Position numbers and translations under genes: made by a program
Shown: positions 1 to 8,390 of the stretch, in pieces
How the letters are laid out: each line of letters begins with the position of its first letter
How positions within the stretch are numbered: the stretch's first letter is position 1
Notes under the pieces: generated by a model
Databases searched by the model: none
Seen by the model: only the letters and a program-made list of their open reading frames with translations
What the model was told of the DNA's origin: nothing
NCBI RefSeq assembly: GCF_000376985.1
Contig: NZ_AQYA01000037.1
Coordinates: 62,001 to 126,000 of the forward strand
Reading direction: 5' to 3'
DNA: 64,000 nucleotides
Source of the DNA: Streptococcus henryi DSM 19005
GTDB taxonomy: Bacteria; Bacillota; Bacilli; Lactobacillales; Streptococcaceae

Positions 1-458
1 GCCGTCCTCAAATGGTTCCCTGTACACCAGCTGGTATCATGGAAATGCTGCGCGAATATGATGTTGAATTGGAAGGGAAAAATGCTGTTATTATCGGTCG
101 TTCTAACATTGTTGGAAAGCCTATGGCTCAGCTTTTACTTGATAAGAATGCCACAGTAACTCTAACGCATTCTCGTACACGTCACTTAGCTGAAGTTTGT
201 CGCCGTGCTGATGTCCTCATCGTTGCTATTGGTCAAGGCCACTTTGTTACTAAAGACTTTGTCAAAGAAGGCGCTGTTGTCATCGATGTTGGCATGAACC
301 GCGACGATAATGGCAAACTCATCGGTGATGTTAAGTACGATGAAGTCGCACCGCTTGCCAGCATGATTACACCGGTTCCAGGTGGCGTTGGCCCAATGAC
401 CATCACCATGCTTATGGAACAAACCTACCAAGCTGCCCTCAGAAGTGTGACCAAATGA
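1..458 (+). CDS. folD: Bifunctional methylene-THF dehydrogenase/cyclohydrolase FolD, C-terminal part
   Basis: The window opens inside this gene; about 152 C-terminal residues are present and the 5' end is outside. FolD interconverts methylene-, methenyl- and 10-formyl-tetrahydrofolate in one-carbon metabolism, in the cytoplasm. Visible family marks are PCTPAG, the nucleotide-binding GRSNIVGKP segment, a VIDVGMNR segment and the C-terminal [11 protein letters not shown] signature. Its stop overlaps the next start by four bases (ATGA), so the two genes are probably co-transcribed and translationally coupled. Confidence 0.95.
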   Translation, partial: RPQMVPCTPAGIMEMLREYDVELEGKNAVIIGRSNIVGKPMAQLLLDKNATVTLTHSRTRHLAEVCRRADVLIVAIGQGHFVTKDFVKEGAVVIDVGMNRDDNGKLIGDVKYDEVAPLASMITPVPGGVGPMTITMLMEQTYQAALRSVTK

Positions 459-1306
459 TTATTGATGAAAACCTTGCTCGCCAAGTTGTTCAACCTCGTC
501 AAAGTCAGAGCCACAAGGGATCCTATGGCCGTGTCCTCCTAATCGGTGGACTCTACCCATACGGAGGTGCCATCATCATGGCGGCCCTTGCTTGTGTCAA
601 TAGCGGAGCTGGCTTGGTGACAGTAGCCACAGACAAAGAAAACATCCCAGCTCTCCATGCCCATCTGCCTGAGGCCATGACCTTTGATCTAGCAGAAGAA
701 GACAGATTGCGTGAGCAGATGAAATCGGCTGACCTCATCCTCATCGGCCCTGGCCTGGGAGAAGACCAGCTGGCGCAGAAGGCTTTTGATTTGATCTTGG
801 AACAGATTTCAGCCCACCAGAAGCTAATTATCGATGGCTCTGCTCTAAACCTCTTGGCTAAAAAAGAACAAGTCAACTTTCTGACCAATCAATTAGTTCT
901 GACACCTCATCAGAAAGAGTGGGAGAGACTATCGGGCCTAGCCATTTCTGAGCAGACTGATGCCAATAACCAAGCTGCGCTCCGCCATTTTCCAAAAGGA
1001 ACTGTGCTAGTAGCTAAATCTCACCAGACTAAGGTCCTGCAGGGAGATTTGCTTGGAGAATTGCGAGTGGGTGGACCTTATCAAGCCACTGGGGGTATGG
1101 GAGATACCTTGGCCGGCATAATTGCAGGTTTTTTGGCCCAGTTTCAGTCTGGAAATTTTGAAACGGTAGCTGCAGCAACCTATCTTCATTCGGCAATTGC
1201 TGATGAACTTTCCAAGGAAGCCTATGTGGTATTACCCACTAAGATTAGTGCTGAGCTACCTAAGGTAATGGCCAAGCTAAGTAATACTCTTTTAAAATTA
1301 AAATGA
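455..1306 (+). CDS. nnrD: ADP-dependent NAD(P)H-hydrate dehydratase
   Basis: 283 residues, the usual length for the single-domain YXKO/NnrD family, which repairs hydrated NAD(P)H with ADP as phosphate donor. The ribokinase-like fold is shown by [12 protein letters not shown] near the N terminus, [17 protein letters not shown] and the nucleotide-binding GGMGDTLAG motif near residue 209. The start overlaps the folD stop by four bases. No epimerase domain is fused, unlike some bacterial homologues. A bidirectional hairpin terminator follows about 95 bases downstream. Confidence 0.93.
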   Translation: MIIDENLARQVVQPRQSQSHKGSYGRVLLIGGLYPYGGAIIMAALACVNSGAGLVTVATDKENIPALHAHLPEAMTFDLAEEDRLREQMKSADLILIGPGLGEDQLAQKAFDLILEQISAHQKLIIDGSALNLLAKKEQVNFLTNQLVLTPHQKEWERLSGLAISEQTDANNQAALRHFPKGTVLVAKSHQTKVLQGDLLGELRVGGPYQATGGMGDTLAGIIAGFLAQFQSGNFETVAAATYLHSAIADELSKEAYVVLPTKISAELPKVMAKLSNTLLKLK

Positions 1307-1400
1307 TGGACGTCGGTTTCGACTTGCCCTACCCTGCTCTGCCTTCGTCTCACATTCTCGTCTGATTTTGATTTTATTTGACTATAAGATGAATAATATA

Positions 1401-1450
1401 AAAACGACTGCTAGAAGCCTGATAACACAGGACAACTAGCAGCCGTTTTT
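1401..1450. terminator. Bidirectional intrinsic terminator between nnrD and tetR
   Basis: Arms AAAACGACTGCTAG and CTAGCAGCCGTTTT pair over 14 positions with one A-C mismatch, and are flanked by A and T runs on the two sides. It can end both the folD-nnrD transcript and the leftward TetR gene that converges on it. Confidence 0.85.
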
Positions 1451-1485
1451 ATATGCGGTCTGTTTTTTATATCTAATCTGTAAAC

Positions 1486-2046
1486 TTAGAATTTTTCAAC
1501 TTCATTTAGTTGGCTAAAGAATGACATCAAATTACTAGCAACTGCCCTTGAAGGGCGGGGATTTTCTTCCATCAGCCAATTACAAACAATATTGAAGTAA
1601 CCACCGATAATCAATTGACCAATATCTCTCTGAAGTTCATTTTTGTTTTCACGAGAAGTGATATGTAACGTGTTATAGATTTGATCAGTAGATTTATTAA
1701 AACTTAAGAGAAGAAGATGAAATTTTTGATTAAAAATAAGCAAACGTAAGTCTTCTCTGTGTTTTAGAAAAAAGTCTAGACTAGTGACAATTCTATCTTC
1801 CAAAGTTTCGTTTGTTGGAGTTTCCTTCTTCAAAGCAACATATCTAGCAATAAAGTAATCAAAGTAATCTTTTAAAATAGCATCTTTATTGTCAAAATAG
1901 CGATAAAAAGTGCGTCGTGAAAGTTCAGCTTCTTCAAGAAGATCACCAACAGTGATAGCATCAAAGTTTTTTTGAGTCAGCAACTTAAACATTGCAGCAA
2001 TCACTCGGTCCTTAGTTTGTCGAATATGTCTCTCTTTCCTAGGCAT
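1486..2046 (-). CDS. TetR/AcrR family transcriptional regulator
   Basis: 186 residues. The N-terminal DNA-binding domain is clear: helix-turn-helix around residues 30-55 with VGDLLEEAELSRRTFYRYF, the typical TetR recognition helix. The rest is an all-helical ligand/dimer domain of the short TetR_C type. It lies on the minus strand beside a second leftward TetR gene and the rightward ABC exporter, so one or both may control the exporter. A 16-bp perfect palindrome lies in its likely promoter. The ligand cannot be read from the sequence. Confidence 0.9.
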   Translation of the reverse strand: MPRKERHIRQTKDRVIAAMFKLLTQKNFDAITVGDLLEEAELSRRTFYRYFDNKDAILKDYFDYFIARYVALKKETPTNETLEDRIVTSLDFFLKHREDLRLLIFNQKFHLLLLSFNKSTDQIYNTLHITSRENKNELQRDIGQLIIGGYFNIVCNWLMEENPRPSRAVASNLMSFFSQLNEVEKF

Positions 2047-2128
2047 GAAACCTCCTATATACCTTATTAATTTTTTGATATTAGTTAAGACTCAGCAGTT
2101 TCTATTTTTACTTCAGAATTATCTGTTG

Positions 2129-2150
2129 AGAAAAATATTTTTCTATTATA
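2129..2150 (-). promoter_or_regulatory. Putative tetR promoter with palindromic operator
   Basis: On the minus strand a TATAAT hexamer (2145-2150) lies just upstream of a perfect 16-bp palindrome AGAAAAATATTTTTCT (2129-2144), about 83 bases before the TetR start at 2046. A palindrome directly after a -10 box is the usual place for an autoregulatory operator. The -35 is weak. A second palindrome, AACATAATATGTT, lies at 2208-2220. Confidence 0.45.
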
Positions 2151-2279
2151 ACATGTTTTGTGAGAAAATGAACATTTTTTGCTTGAGAAAATATTGCTCG
2201 TTTTAGAAACATAATATGTTGATATTTACAGGTTCATACTTACTTCCAAAGTAAGATTATTATCTGTTTTTCTCGATTT

Positions 2280-2846
2280 TTAAAGAGAAGTTTTGTTGAA
2301 ATATTTGTCAATGTAGAGCATCTTGAGGATGATTGAAGTCATTTCTTCAGGGCTTTCCTGGGCACCATTCATTACCCAAAAAGAAATGAGGCTTTCAATA
2401 CTTGCTAGATAGACCTCAATAGCGTACCTATAAGGGACCCCATAGTGATTTGAAATCGTATTTTTGGAGTCGGGGATATTAAGAAGAATGCGATAGGTAA
2501 AATCTTTGATTGTCTGAGGGAGATTGACATAACTTGATTGAGAAATTGCAAAGATAAAATCAAAGTCATTTTTGAGATAGGTTAAGGTCTCTATAAGAAC
2601 TTTTTCAGTGTTGGTGTTAATAGCAGTATCATTTAAAATACACGACAGATTATCTAAAGTTTCATTTTTAAATTGATCCATCATGTCATACTTATCTTTG
2701 TAATGAAGATAGAATGTCCCGCGATTGATTCCAGCTGTCTTGGTCAAATCTGAGATGGTAATATCTTCAAATTTCTTTTGAGTTAAGAGTTTAGTCAGTG
2801 CTGTTTTGATATAAGCTTTTGTTTCAGTGTTACGTTTTTTTGCCAT
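2280..2846 (-). CDS. TetR/AcrR family transcriptional regulator (second)
   Basis: 188 residues if started at 2846 (MAKKRNTETK), where a GAGGG ribosome site precedes ATG; an earlier in-frame ATG at 2873 has no such site. The HTH around residues 25-50 reads ISDLTKTAGINRGTFYLHY, typical of TetR regulators; the C-terminal region resembles TetR_C_7/8-type ligand domains. The gene is divergent from the ABC exporter, with 200 bp between starts that contain the exporter promoter and two direct repeats. It is the most likely local regulator of the exporter. Confidence 0.9.
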   Translation of the reverse strand: MAKKRNTETKAYIKTALTKLLTQKKFEDITISDLTKTAGINRGTFYLHYKDKYDMMDQFKNETLDNLSCILNDTAINTNTEKVLIETLTYLKNDFDFIFAISQSSYVNLPQTIKDFTYRILLNIPDSKNTISNHYGVPYRYAIEVYLASIESLISFWVMNGAQESPEEMTSIILKMLYIDKYFNKTSL

Positions 2847-2881
2847 AATCCCTCGATTGCTATGGATCCTCATATTACAAA

Positions 2882-2939
2882 TTAAATCAACATAATGTTC
2901 ATTTTTGTACTTGTTAAATCAACACGATGATTATATAAT
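2882..2939 (+). promoter_or_regulatory. ABC exporter promoter with two direct repeats
   Basis: TTGTTA (2911-2916), 17-bp spacer and TATAAT (2934-2939) form a good sigma-A promoter facing the exporter. The 16-bp element TTAAATCAACATAATG (2882-2897) recurs as TTAAATCAACACGATG (2914-2929), 14 of 16 identical, offset by 32 bp (three helical turns). The second copy occupies the promoter spacer. This looks like a paired operator, presumably for the divergent TetR protein. Confidence 0.6.
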
Positions 2940-2956
2940 AGGCTCTGAAAATTTGC

Positions 2957-3029
2957 AACACAATTTTATAATAGAGACAAAGAAAACTATTTTCATGAAT
3001 ACTGTCTCTGTTGATGTCTAAATTGTGTT
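2957..3029 (+). promoter_or_regulatory. Long leader stem-loop before the ABC exporter
   Basis: AACACAATTT (2957-2966) pairs with AAATTGTGTT (3020-3029), and inside it GAGACA (2974-2979) pairs with TGTCTC (3003-3008). The structure lies in the 5' leader, ending seven bases before the GGAGA ribosome site of the ATPase gene. It has no U-tract, so it is not a simple terminator; it could affect translation or RNA stability. Confidence 0.45.
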
Positions 3030-3046
3030 TTAGATGGAGATATATT

Positions 3047-3748
3047 ATGGCATATATAGAAGTTAAACATTCTTCTAAGCGTTATCAGATGGGTGACACT
3101 GTAATTTCTGCAAACGAAGATGTTAATTTTGAAATTGAAAAAGGAGAGCTGGTCATTATTCTAGGTTCTTCAGGTGCTGGCAAATCTACTCTCCTTAATA
3201 TTTTAGGAGGAATGGATACTAACGATGAAGGTCAAGTTATCATTGACGGGGTAGACATTGCCCAGTTCAGTTCTCATCAACGAACCAACTATCGCCGAGA
3301 TGATGTGGGCTTTGTTTTCCAGTTTTATAATCTTGTTGCTAATTTGACAGCCAAGGAAAATGTTGAACTGGCCTCAGAGATTGTTAAAGACGCCATGGAT
3401 CCGGTTGAAATTTTGACTGAGGTTGGTTTGGCACAGCGTATCAATAATTTTCCAGCTCAGCTTTCGGGTGGTGAACAACAACGTGTGTCAATAGCGCGTG
3501 CGGTGGCAAAAAATCCTAAAATCCTGCTCTGCGATGAGCCAACAGGAGCCCTAGACTATAATACTGGTAAACAAGTGTTGCAAATCTTGCAGGACATGTC
3601 TCGTAATCAGGGGGCTACGGTTATCATCGTAACACATAATTCGGCGCTTGCACCAATAGCTGATCGGGTTATTCATATGCGTGATGCTACAGTTAAATCT
3701 GTCAAACTCAATCCTAATCCGCAAGATATTGCGACCTTAGAATACTAG
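3047..3748 (+). CDS. ABC transporter ATP-binding protein (MacB/LolD type)
   Basis: 233 residues from the ATG at 3047, which has GGAGA six bases upstream; an upstream in-frame ATG at 3011 lacks a ribosome site. Walker A is GSSGAGKST, the signature is LSGGEQQR, Walker [13 protein letters not shown], and the H-loop IIVTHN. These are typical of the ATPases that energise FtsX/MacB-type exporters. It is followed nine bases later by its permease. It probably hydrolyses ATP to drive a mechanotransmission-type exporter for a peptide, lipid or drug; the substrate is unknown. Confidence 0.93.
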   Translation: MAYIEVKHSSKRYQMGDTVISANEDVNFEIEKGELVIILGSSGAGKSTLLNILGGMDTNDEGQVIIDGVDIAQFSSHQRTNYRRDDVGFVFQFYNLVANLTAKENVELASEIVKDAMDPVEILTEVGLAQRINNFPAQLSGGEQQRVSIARAVAKNPKILLCDEPTGALDYNTGKQVLQILQDMSRNQGATVIIVTHNSALAPIADRVIHMRDATVKSVKLNPNPQDIATLEY

Positions 3749-3757
3749 GAGGGAGTT

Positions 3758-6700
3758 ATGGCAAAGAAAGTTTATTGGAAAGATGTCCGACAGGCAGTCA
3801 GTTCTTCAAAGGGCCGTTTTTTGTCCATTTTTAGTCTCATGGCTATTGGAGCTCTTGCTTTGGTTGGACTTAAAGTAACATCGCCTAACATGGAAAGGAC
3901 AGCTCAAACTTATATTGATCGCTATCAGACCATGGATTTGGCTGTTATGGCAGACTACGGTTTGAGTAAAGAGGATGGCACTGAACTCAAAGGTATCAAG
4001 GATGCTCAGGTTGAGTTTGGTTATCTTTCAGACGTCACAATCAAGAAGACAGACAAGGCTGTCCGTCTTTTCTCAGAAAGTGATAAAATTTCTCAGTATC
4101 AAGTCGTGTCTGGAAAACTCCCTAGTCAGGCTGATCAAATCGCCCTATCAAGTGAAATGTCATCTAACTACAAGATTGGAGATAAGATTTCTTTCACCCA
4201 GGCAGAAGGCGGTGCTCTCAAGAAAACTGAATTCAAAATTACTGGTTTTGTCAATTCCTCAGAAATTTGGGACATGAGCACAATGGGTAATGCTACGGTT
4301 GGTTATGGAGAAGTAACTGGGTACGGGGTCGTCAGCAAAGATGCCTTTGACTCAGATGTTTACATGATTGCCCGATTGCGCTATGATGACCTTAAAAATT
4401 TGAATTATTACGATAAGGTTTATAAGGAAAAAATAGCAGAGCATCAAAAAAATCTTGACGCCCTTTTGGCTGATAATGGAAATCAACGATTAGAGTCTCT
4501 GAAAGCTGACAACCAGAAAGAAATTGATAAAGGTCGGGCTGAAATTGCTGAGTCAGAAAAGAAATTGACGGATGGCGCGGCACAAATTAAGGACGCTGAA
4601 AATCAAACTAACAGTGGTCAAGCTGAACTAGATTCTGCACAAAGGGAAATAGCAAGTAATGAGGCGAACTTAAATCAGTCATCTAGTCAACTAGCTCAGG
4701 GTGAAAATGAATTAGCAGCAACCCAAGCAAGTTTGGCAGCAAGTAAGTCTCAACTGGATGCAGCAAAGGCAGAACTAGATGCTAACAAGGCTCAAATGGA
4801 TGCCTCACAAGAAGAACTTAACACTCTCTGGGCTAACCTAGAAAATTCTCGTCTTCAACTGGAAAGTAAAAATGCGGAACTTGAACTTTCAAAGGCTGCA
4901 TTGGACACAAGTAAAGCTGATTTAGATGCCTTAGCAGCGAAAATCATGTCTGGTGATGCAGAATATGCTCAGTTGCAAGCCACTCTCCAAGAGAAGAAAG
5001 ACGCTTTAGCAACAGAAGAAGAACAAGAGGTACCTTCAGATAGTACAATACAAGATCTGGAAACCCAGTTAGCTCAGAAAGAATTTGAATTAGCTGCTTT
5101 GAGAAGTGAATACAATACTGATTTTAATCAGTATAATGATGATTTTTCAGCTTATCAAACTAATTCTGCAGCCTATGAGGCTATCAATTCTCAATATCAG
5201 GAAGGACTTGCTACTTATAATTCAAATAAAGCGGCTCTTGACGCGGGACAGGCTCAATATGAAGCAGGTTTAGCTGAATATCAGTCAGGTTTAGCGGCCT
5301 ATGAGTCTGGAATGGCTCAATACCAAGCAGGTCTAGCTAGATTAGAAGCTTCAAAAACGCGATTTAGAGATGGTTTAGCAAAAATTGCAAGTGCTAAGTC
5401 AAGTATTTCTAGTAATCAAGCTGACATTAATCAGGCTCTAGAACAGTTAGATAGCTCAAAAGCTGACTATGCTAGTCAAAAAGCTGAAGCAGAGACAAAA
5501 ATTGCCCAAGCCAAGGCAGACCTTGACAAGGCCCAAAAAGAAATAGATGATTTGGAAGAGCCGATCTATACTAGCTATAACCGTTCAAGTTTTCCAGGTG
5601 GTGATGGTTACACCACTTATGAGAATGCGACAAGCAGTATCTCCGCAGTAGGGAACATTTTCCCCGTTGTCCTTTACCTTGTTGCAGCTATGGTAACTTT
5701 TACAACAATGACACGCTTTGTCGATGAGGAACGTAGCAACGCCGGTATTTTTAAAGCCCTTGGCTACACTAATGGTCAGATTATCGCCAAGTTTGTCATT
5801 TACGGCTTTGTAGCCAGTATGCTAGGAACGTTGACAGGAATTATTGCTGGAAATCTGATTATCTCACCAATGATTGGCAGTATTATCACAGATGGAATGG
5901 TCATTGGTTCAGCCAAAACCTATTTCTATCCATCATGGACACTACTTGCCCTTGCTTTAGGACTTATATCTGCTGTCCTGCCTGCTTATTTGGTGGCTAG
6001 ACGTGAATTAATTGAGAAACCTGCCCAGCTCCTACAAGCTAAACCACCTGTTTCAGGTTCAAAAATTATGTTGGAGCGTCTTACCTTTATTTGGAAACGC
6101 CTATCCTTTACCCATAAGGTAACAGCCCGTAACATTTTCCGTTACAAACAGCGCATGCTTATGACTATCTTTGGTGTAGCAGGCTCAGCGGCCCTCCTTT
6201 TTGCAGGGTTGGGAATCCAATCATCCATTTCAGGAGTGGCCGATAGTCAATTTGGTGACATCCTTAAATACGATATGATTGTTGCGGAAAATAGCAAAGC
6301 TACTGAAGAGGAAAAAGAAGAATTGACAGACTTGCTAGCTTCTAAGCAGGTTGCAAGTAGCCTTCCTGTTTCTTATCTTAATCTGACAGAGGATATTCCA
6401 AAAGTAAGCCAAGAACAAACAATCTCTCTCATTGTTAGCGACAGCTCTGACCTATCAGACTTTATTCAATTGCGCCAGCGCACAAGTAAGGAAGCTCTTA
6501 ATCTGACGGACAGCGGAGCCATTATCACTGAAAAATTAGCCAAACTCTATAAGGTCAAGGCAGGAGACAGTATCAAGCTGACTATCAATGATAGAAAGGT
6601 GACTGTTAAGGTTGATGGAATCGCAGAAATGTATGCTGGACACTTCGTCTATATGACTTCAGCCTACTTTGAAAAAGTTACCAGTGACAAGTACGAGTCA

Positions 6701-7243
6701 AATGCCTATTTGGTTAGCATGAAAGATAAGTCGACTAAGAAGATTCAGGCTTTGGCTGCTGATTTCATGAGTCTAAAAGCAGTAGCTGCGGTTGTCCAAA
6801 ATACTTCCTTGGTTAAGCTTATTCGTACAGTTGCCAATTCTCTGCAATCCATTATGATTATCCTTATTGTTTTATCAGTCATGTTGGGTATTGTCATTCT
6901 TTATAATTTGACTAATATCAATGTTGCTGAGCGGATTCGTGAATTGTCAACTATTAAAGTTCTAGGCTTCCATAACAAGGAAGTAACGCTCTATATCTAC
7001 CGTGAAACCATTGCCTTATCACTTATTGGTATGATAGTTGGTCTTCTTGGTGGCTATGGACTTCATCAGCTTCTGCTTAACATGATTGGTTCTGACAATA
7101 TCATGTTCAACCCAAGTGTTGAAGCCTATGTTTATATCGCACCAATTCTTGCCATCACTGGTATCCTGACAGTCCTTGGTTTCTTTGTCAATCACAGACT
7201 TCGTCATGTTGATATGCTTGAAGCCCTTAAAAGTGTTGAATAG
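3758..7243 (+). CDS. FtsX-family ABC transporter permease with long coiled-coil domain
   Basis: 1161 residues, beginning after an AGGAGGG ribosome site. One membrane helix lies near residues 18-42, then an extracytoplasmic region, a very long alanine- and glutamine-rich coiled coil (about 225-600), three helices in the first FtsX domain (about 630-760), a linker and a second FtsX domain at the C terminus (about 1010-1150). Four successive seven-residue units of the form YxxG(L/M)A occur around residues 503-530. Such giant permeases usually pair with a MacB-like ATPase and a TetR regulator in streptococci. The coiled coil may span the wall zone. Substrate not predictable. Confidence 0.9.
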   Translation: MAKKVYWKDVRQAVSSSKGRFLSIFSLMAIGALALVGLKVTSPNMERTAQTYIDRYQTMDLAVMADYGLSKEDGTELKGIKDAQVEFGYLSDVTIKKTDKAVRLFSESDKISQYQVVSGKLPSQADQIALSSEMSSNYKIGDKISFTQAEGGALKKTEFKITGFVNSSEIWDMSTMGNATVGYGEVTGYGVVSKDAFDSDVYMIARLRYDDLKNLNYYDKVYKEKIAEHQKNLDALLADNGNQRLESLKADNQKEIDKGRAEIAESEKKLTDGAAQIKDAENQTNSGQAELDSAQREIASNEANLNQSSSQLAQGENELAATQASLAASKSQLDAAKAELDANKAQMDASQEELNTLWANLENSRLQLESKNAELELSKAALDTSKADLDALAAKIMSGDAEYAQLQATLQEKKDALATEEEQEVPSDSTIQDLETQLAQKEFELAALRSEYNTDFNQYNDDFSAYQTNSAAYEAINSQYQEGLATYNSNKAALDAGQAQYEAGLAEYQSGLAAYESGMAQYQAGLARLEASKTRFRDGLAKIASAKSSISSNQADINQALEQLDSSKADYASQKAEAETKIAQAKADLDKAQKEIDDLEEPIYTSYNRSSFPGGDGYTTYENATSSISAVGNIFPVVLYLVAAMVTFTTMTRFVDEERSNAGIFKALGYTNGQIIAKFVIYGFVASMLGTLTGIIAGNLIISPMIGSIITDGMVIGSAKTYFYPSWTLLALALGLISAVLPAYLVARRELIEKPAQLLQAKPPVSGSKIMLERLTFIWKRLSFTHKVTARNIFRYKQRMLMTIFGVAGSAALLFAGLGIQSSISGVADSQFGDILKYDMIVAENSKATEEEKEELTDLLASKQVASSLPVSYLNLTEDIPKVSQEQTISLIVSDSSDLSDFIQLRQRTSKEALNLTDSGAIITEKLAKLYKVKAGDSIKLTINDRKVTVKVDGIAEMYAGHFVYMTSAYFEKVTSDKYESNAYLVSMKDKSTKKIQALAADFMSLKAVAAVVQNTSLVKLIRTVANSLQSIMIILIVLSVMLGIVILYNLTNINVAERIRELSTIKVLGFHNKEVTLYIYRETIALSLIGMIVGLLGGYGLHQLLLNMIGSDNIMFNPSVEAYVYIAPILAITGILTVLGFFVNHRLRHVDMLEALKSVE

Positions 7244-7252
7244 GAATAGATT

Positions 7253-7277
7253 AAACTCGTCCAAAGGCGAGTTTTTT
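7253..7277 (+). terminator. Intrinsic terminator of the ABC exporter
   Basis: AAACTCG and CGAGTTT arms with an eight-base loop, followed by a T run. It ends the exporter operon ten bases after the permease stop. The stretch from here to 7484 (about 207 bases) is AT-rich and shows no gene. Confidence 0.8.
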
Positions 7278-7484
7278 AGTGTATTTTTGGGCCTGCTTAA
7301 TACTTTTCGAAAATCAAAATAATATGGCGCCACGGGTAACATGCTTCGTACATTAATTTCAGTTTAAGGAAATCTCAGCTTCTATTTTAAAAAAAGGAAT
7401 TGTCCCAATCTAACTATAATATTTATTCAGGATTAGATGGATTCAGAGAATAATATTTTTGACTAAGAAAACGCTGCAAATCCC

Positions 7485-7516
7485 TTGACAAAGGGATTTC
7501 GGGGGGGGGGTATAAT
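7485..7516 (+). promoter_or_regulatory. Promoter with a G10 homopolymer in the spacer
   Basis: Consensus TTGACA (7485-7490) and consensus TATAAT (7511-7516) are separated by 20 bp, of which the last ten are all G (7501-7510). Seventeen is the optimal spacing, so loss of three G would restore an optimal promoter. TCCCTT and AAGGGA flank the -35 core as a small inverted repeat. Slipped-strand changes in such a tract are a known phase-variation mechanism in other bacteria; for this locus it is inference. Confidence 0.7.
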
Positions 7517-7542
7517 TGTGGTAGAAATGCGGAGGGATTACC

Positions 7543-8376
7543 ATGACAGAATTATTTTTAAGCCAAGTTCTAAAATTTGATGAGACTATTTTGCCAAAAG
7601 TCAAAATTAGATTTCATGTATGGGAAAATAGTATTGATTATACCAAGTCTTACTATCTATCGGATAAGGAACAAGTTAATAACTGGAATATTTTTTATAA
7701 TCCTGAAGGAAAAAATTATTTTCGTGTAGGAGAAATAGTTGTTAATTTTATCAAGATTGGTTATGATAAATGGTTATTGACTACAGTAAAAGAAGTAACC
7801 AAAAAATTAGATGTTAATTCAGGAAAAAGTTATGAGGGTACTGAGCTAAGAGAGTTTTCTCCTTATTTTGATAGACTAATTATCAAATTTAAACCAGGAA
7901 TAAGCACAGTTCGATACTTTGAACGCTCGGCTGATAAAATAGAAGTAACAGAGTTACTTGCTGAACCTTTTACAGATGATGCCTTTCCTGGATATGATAA
8001 TATTCGATTATCCTATCTTCAACTTGAAAGTATTTTTAGATTAGAAAAACGAGATTGGTTAACAGCCCTCAGTAATCAAAAAGCAGTTTACCTAATTACT
8101 GACACAAAAACTGGTAAACTCTATGTAGGTTCAGCTACTAGTAACAACGGTATGTTACTATCTCGTTGGGCTGATTATACAAAAAATGGCCATGGCGGAA
8201 ATAAAGAACTCCGTGCTTTGATAAAAGAAAATAGTTTTGATTATGTCAAGGAAAATTTTCAATACGCTGTACTAGAAAACTATAATGCAAAAGTTGATGA
8301 TCACTTTGTTTTGTCACGAGAATCATGGTGGAAGGAAGCGTTACAAACTAGAAAGTTTGGTTATAATGATAATTAA
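7543..8376 (+). CDS. GIY-YIG nuclease-like domain protein
   Basis: 277 residues, with GGAGGG seven bases before ATG. The first 175 residues are an unrecognised domain. The C-terminal part (about 180-277) fits a GIY-YIG fold: VYLI at 182-185 in place of GIY, YVGSA at 194-198 in place of YIG, an arginine at 208 (LSRW), and a conserved-looking RESWWKEALQTR with Glu 260, ending in an asparagine-rich tail. The gene is much more AT-rich than the flanking housekeeping genes, and with the next gene forms an isolated two-gene unit. Nuclease activity is likely, the target unknown; a defence role is only speculation. Confidence 0.75.
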   Translation: MTELFLSQVLKFDETILPKVKIRFHVWENSIDYTKSYYLSDKEQVNNWNIFYNPEGKNYFRVGEIVVNFIKIGYDKWLLTTVKEVTKKLDVNSGKSYEGTELREFSPYFDRLIIKFKPGISTVRYFERSADKIEVTELLAEPFTDDAFPGYDNIRLSYLQLESIFRLEKRDWLTALSNQKAVYLITDTKTGKLYVGSATSNNGMLLSRWADYTKNGHGGNKELRALIKENSFDYVKENFQYAVLENYNAKVDDHFVLSRESWWKEALQTRKFGYNDN

Positions 8377-8390
8377 AACAAGGAGAGGGA

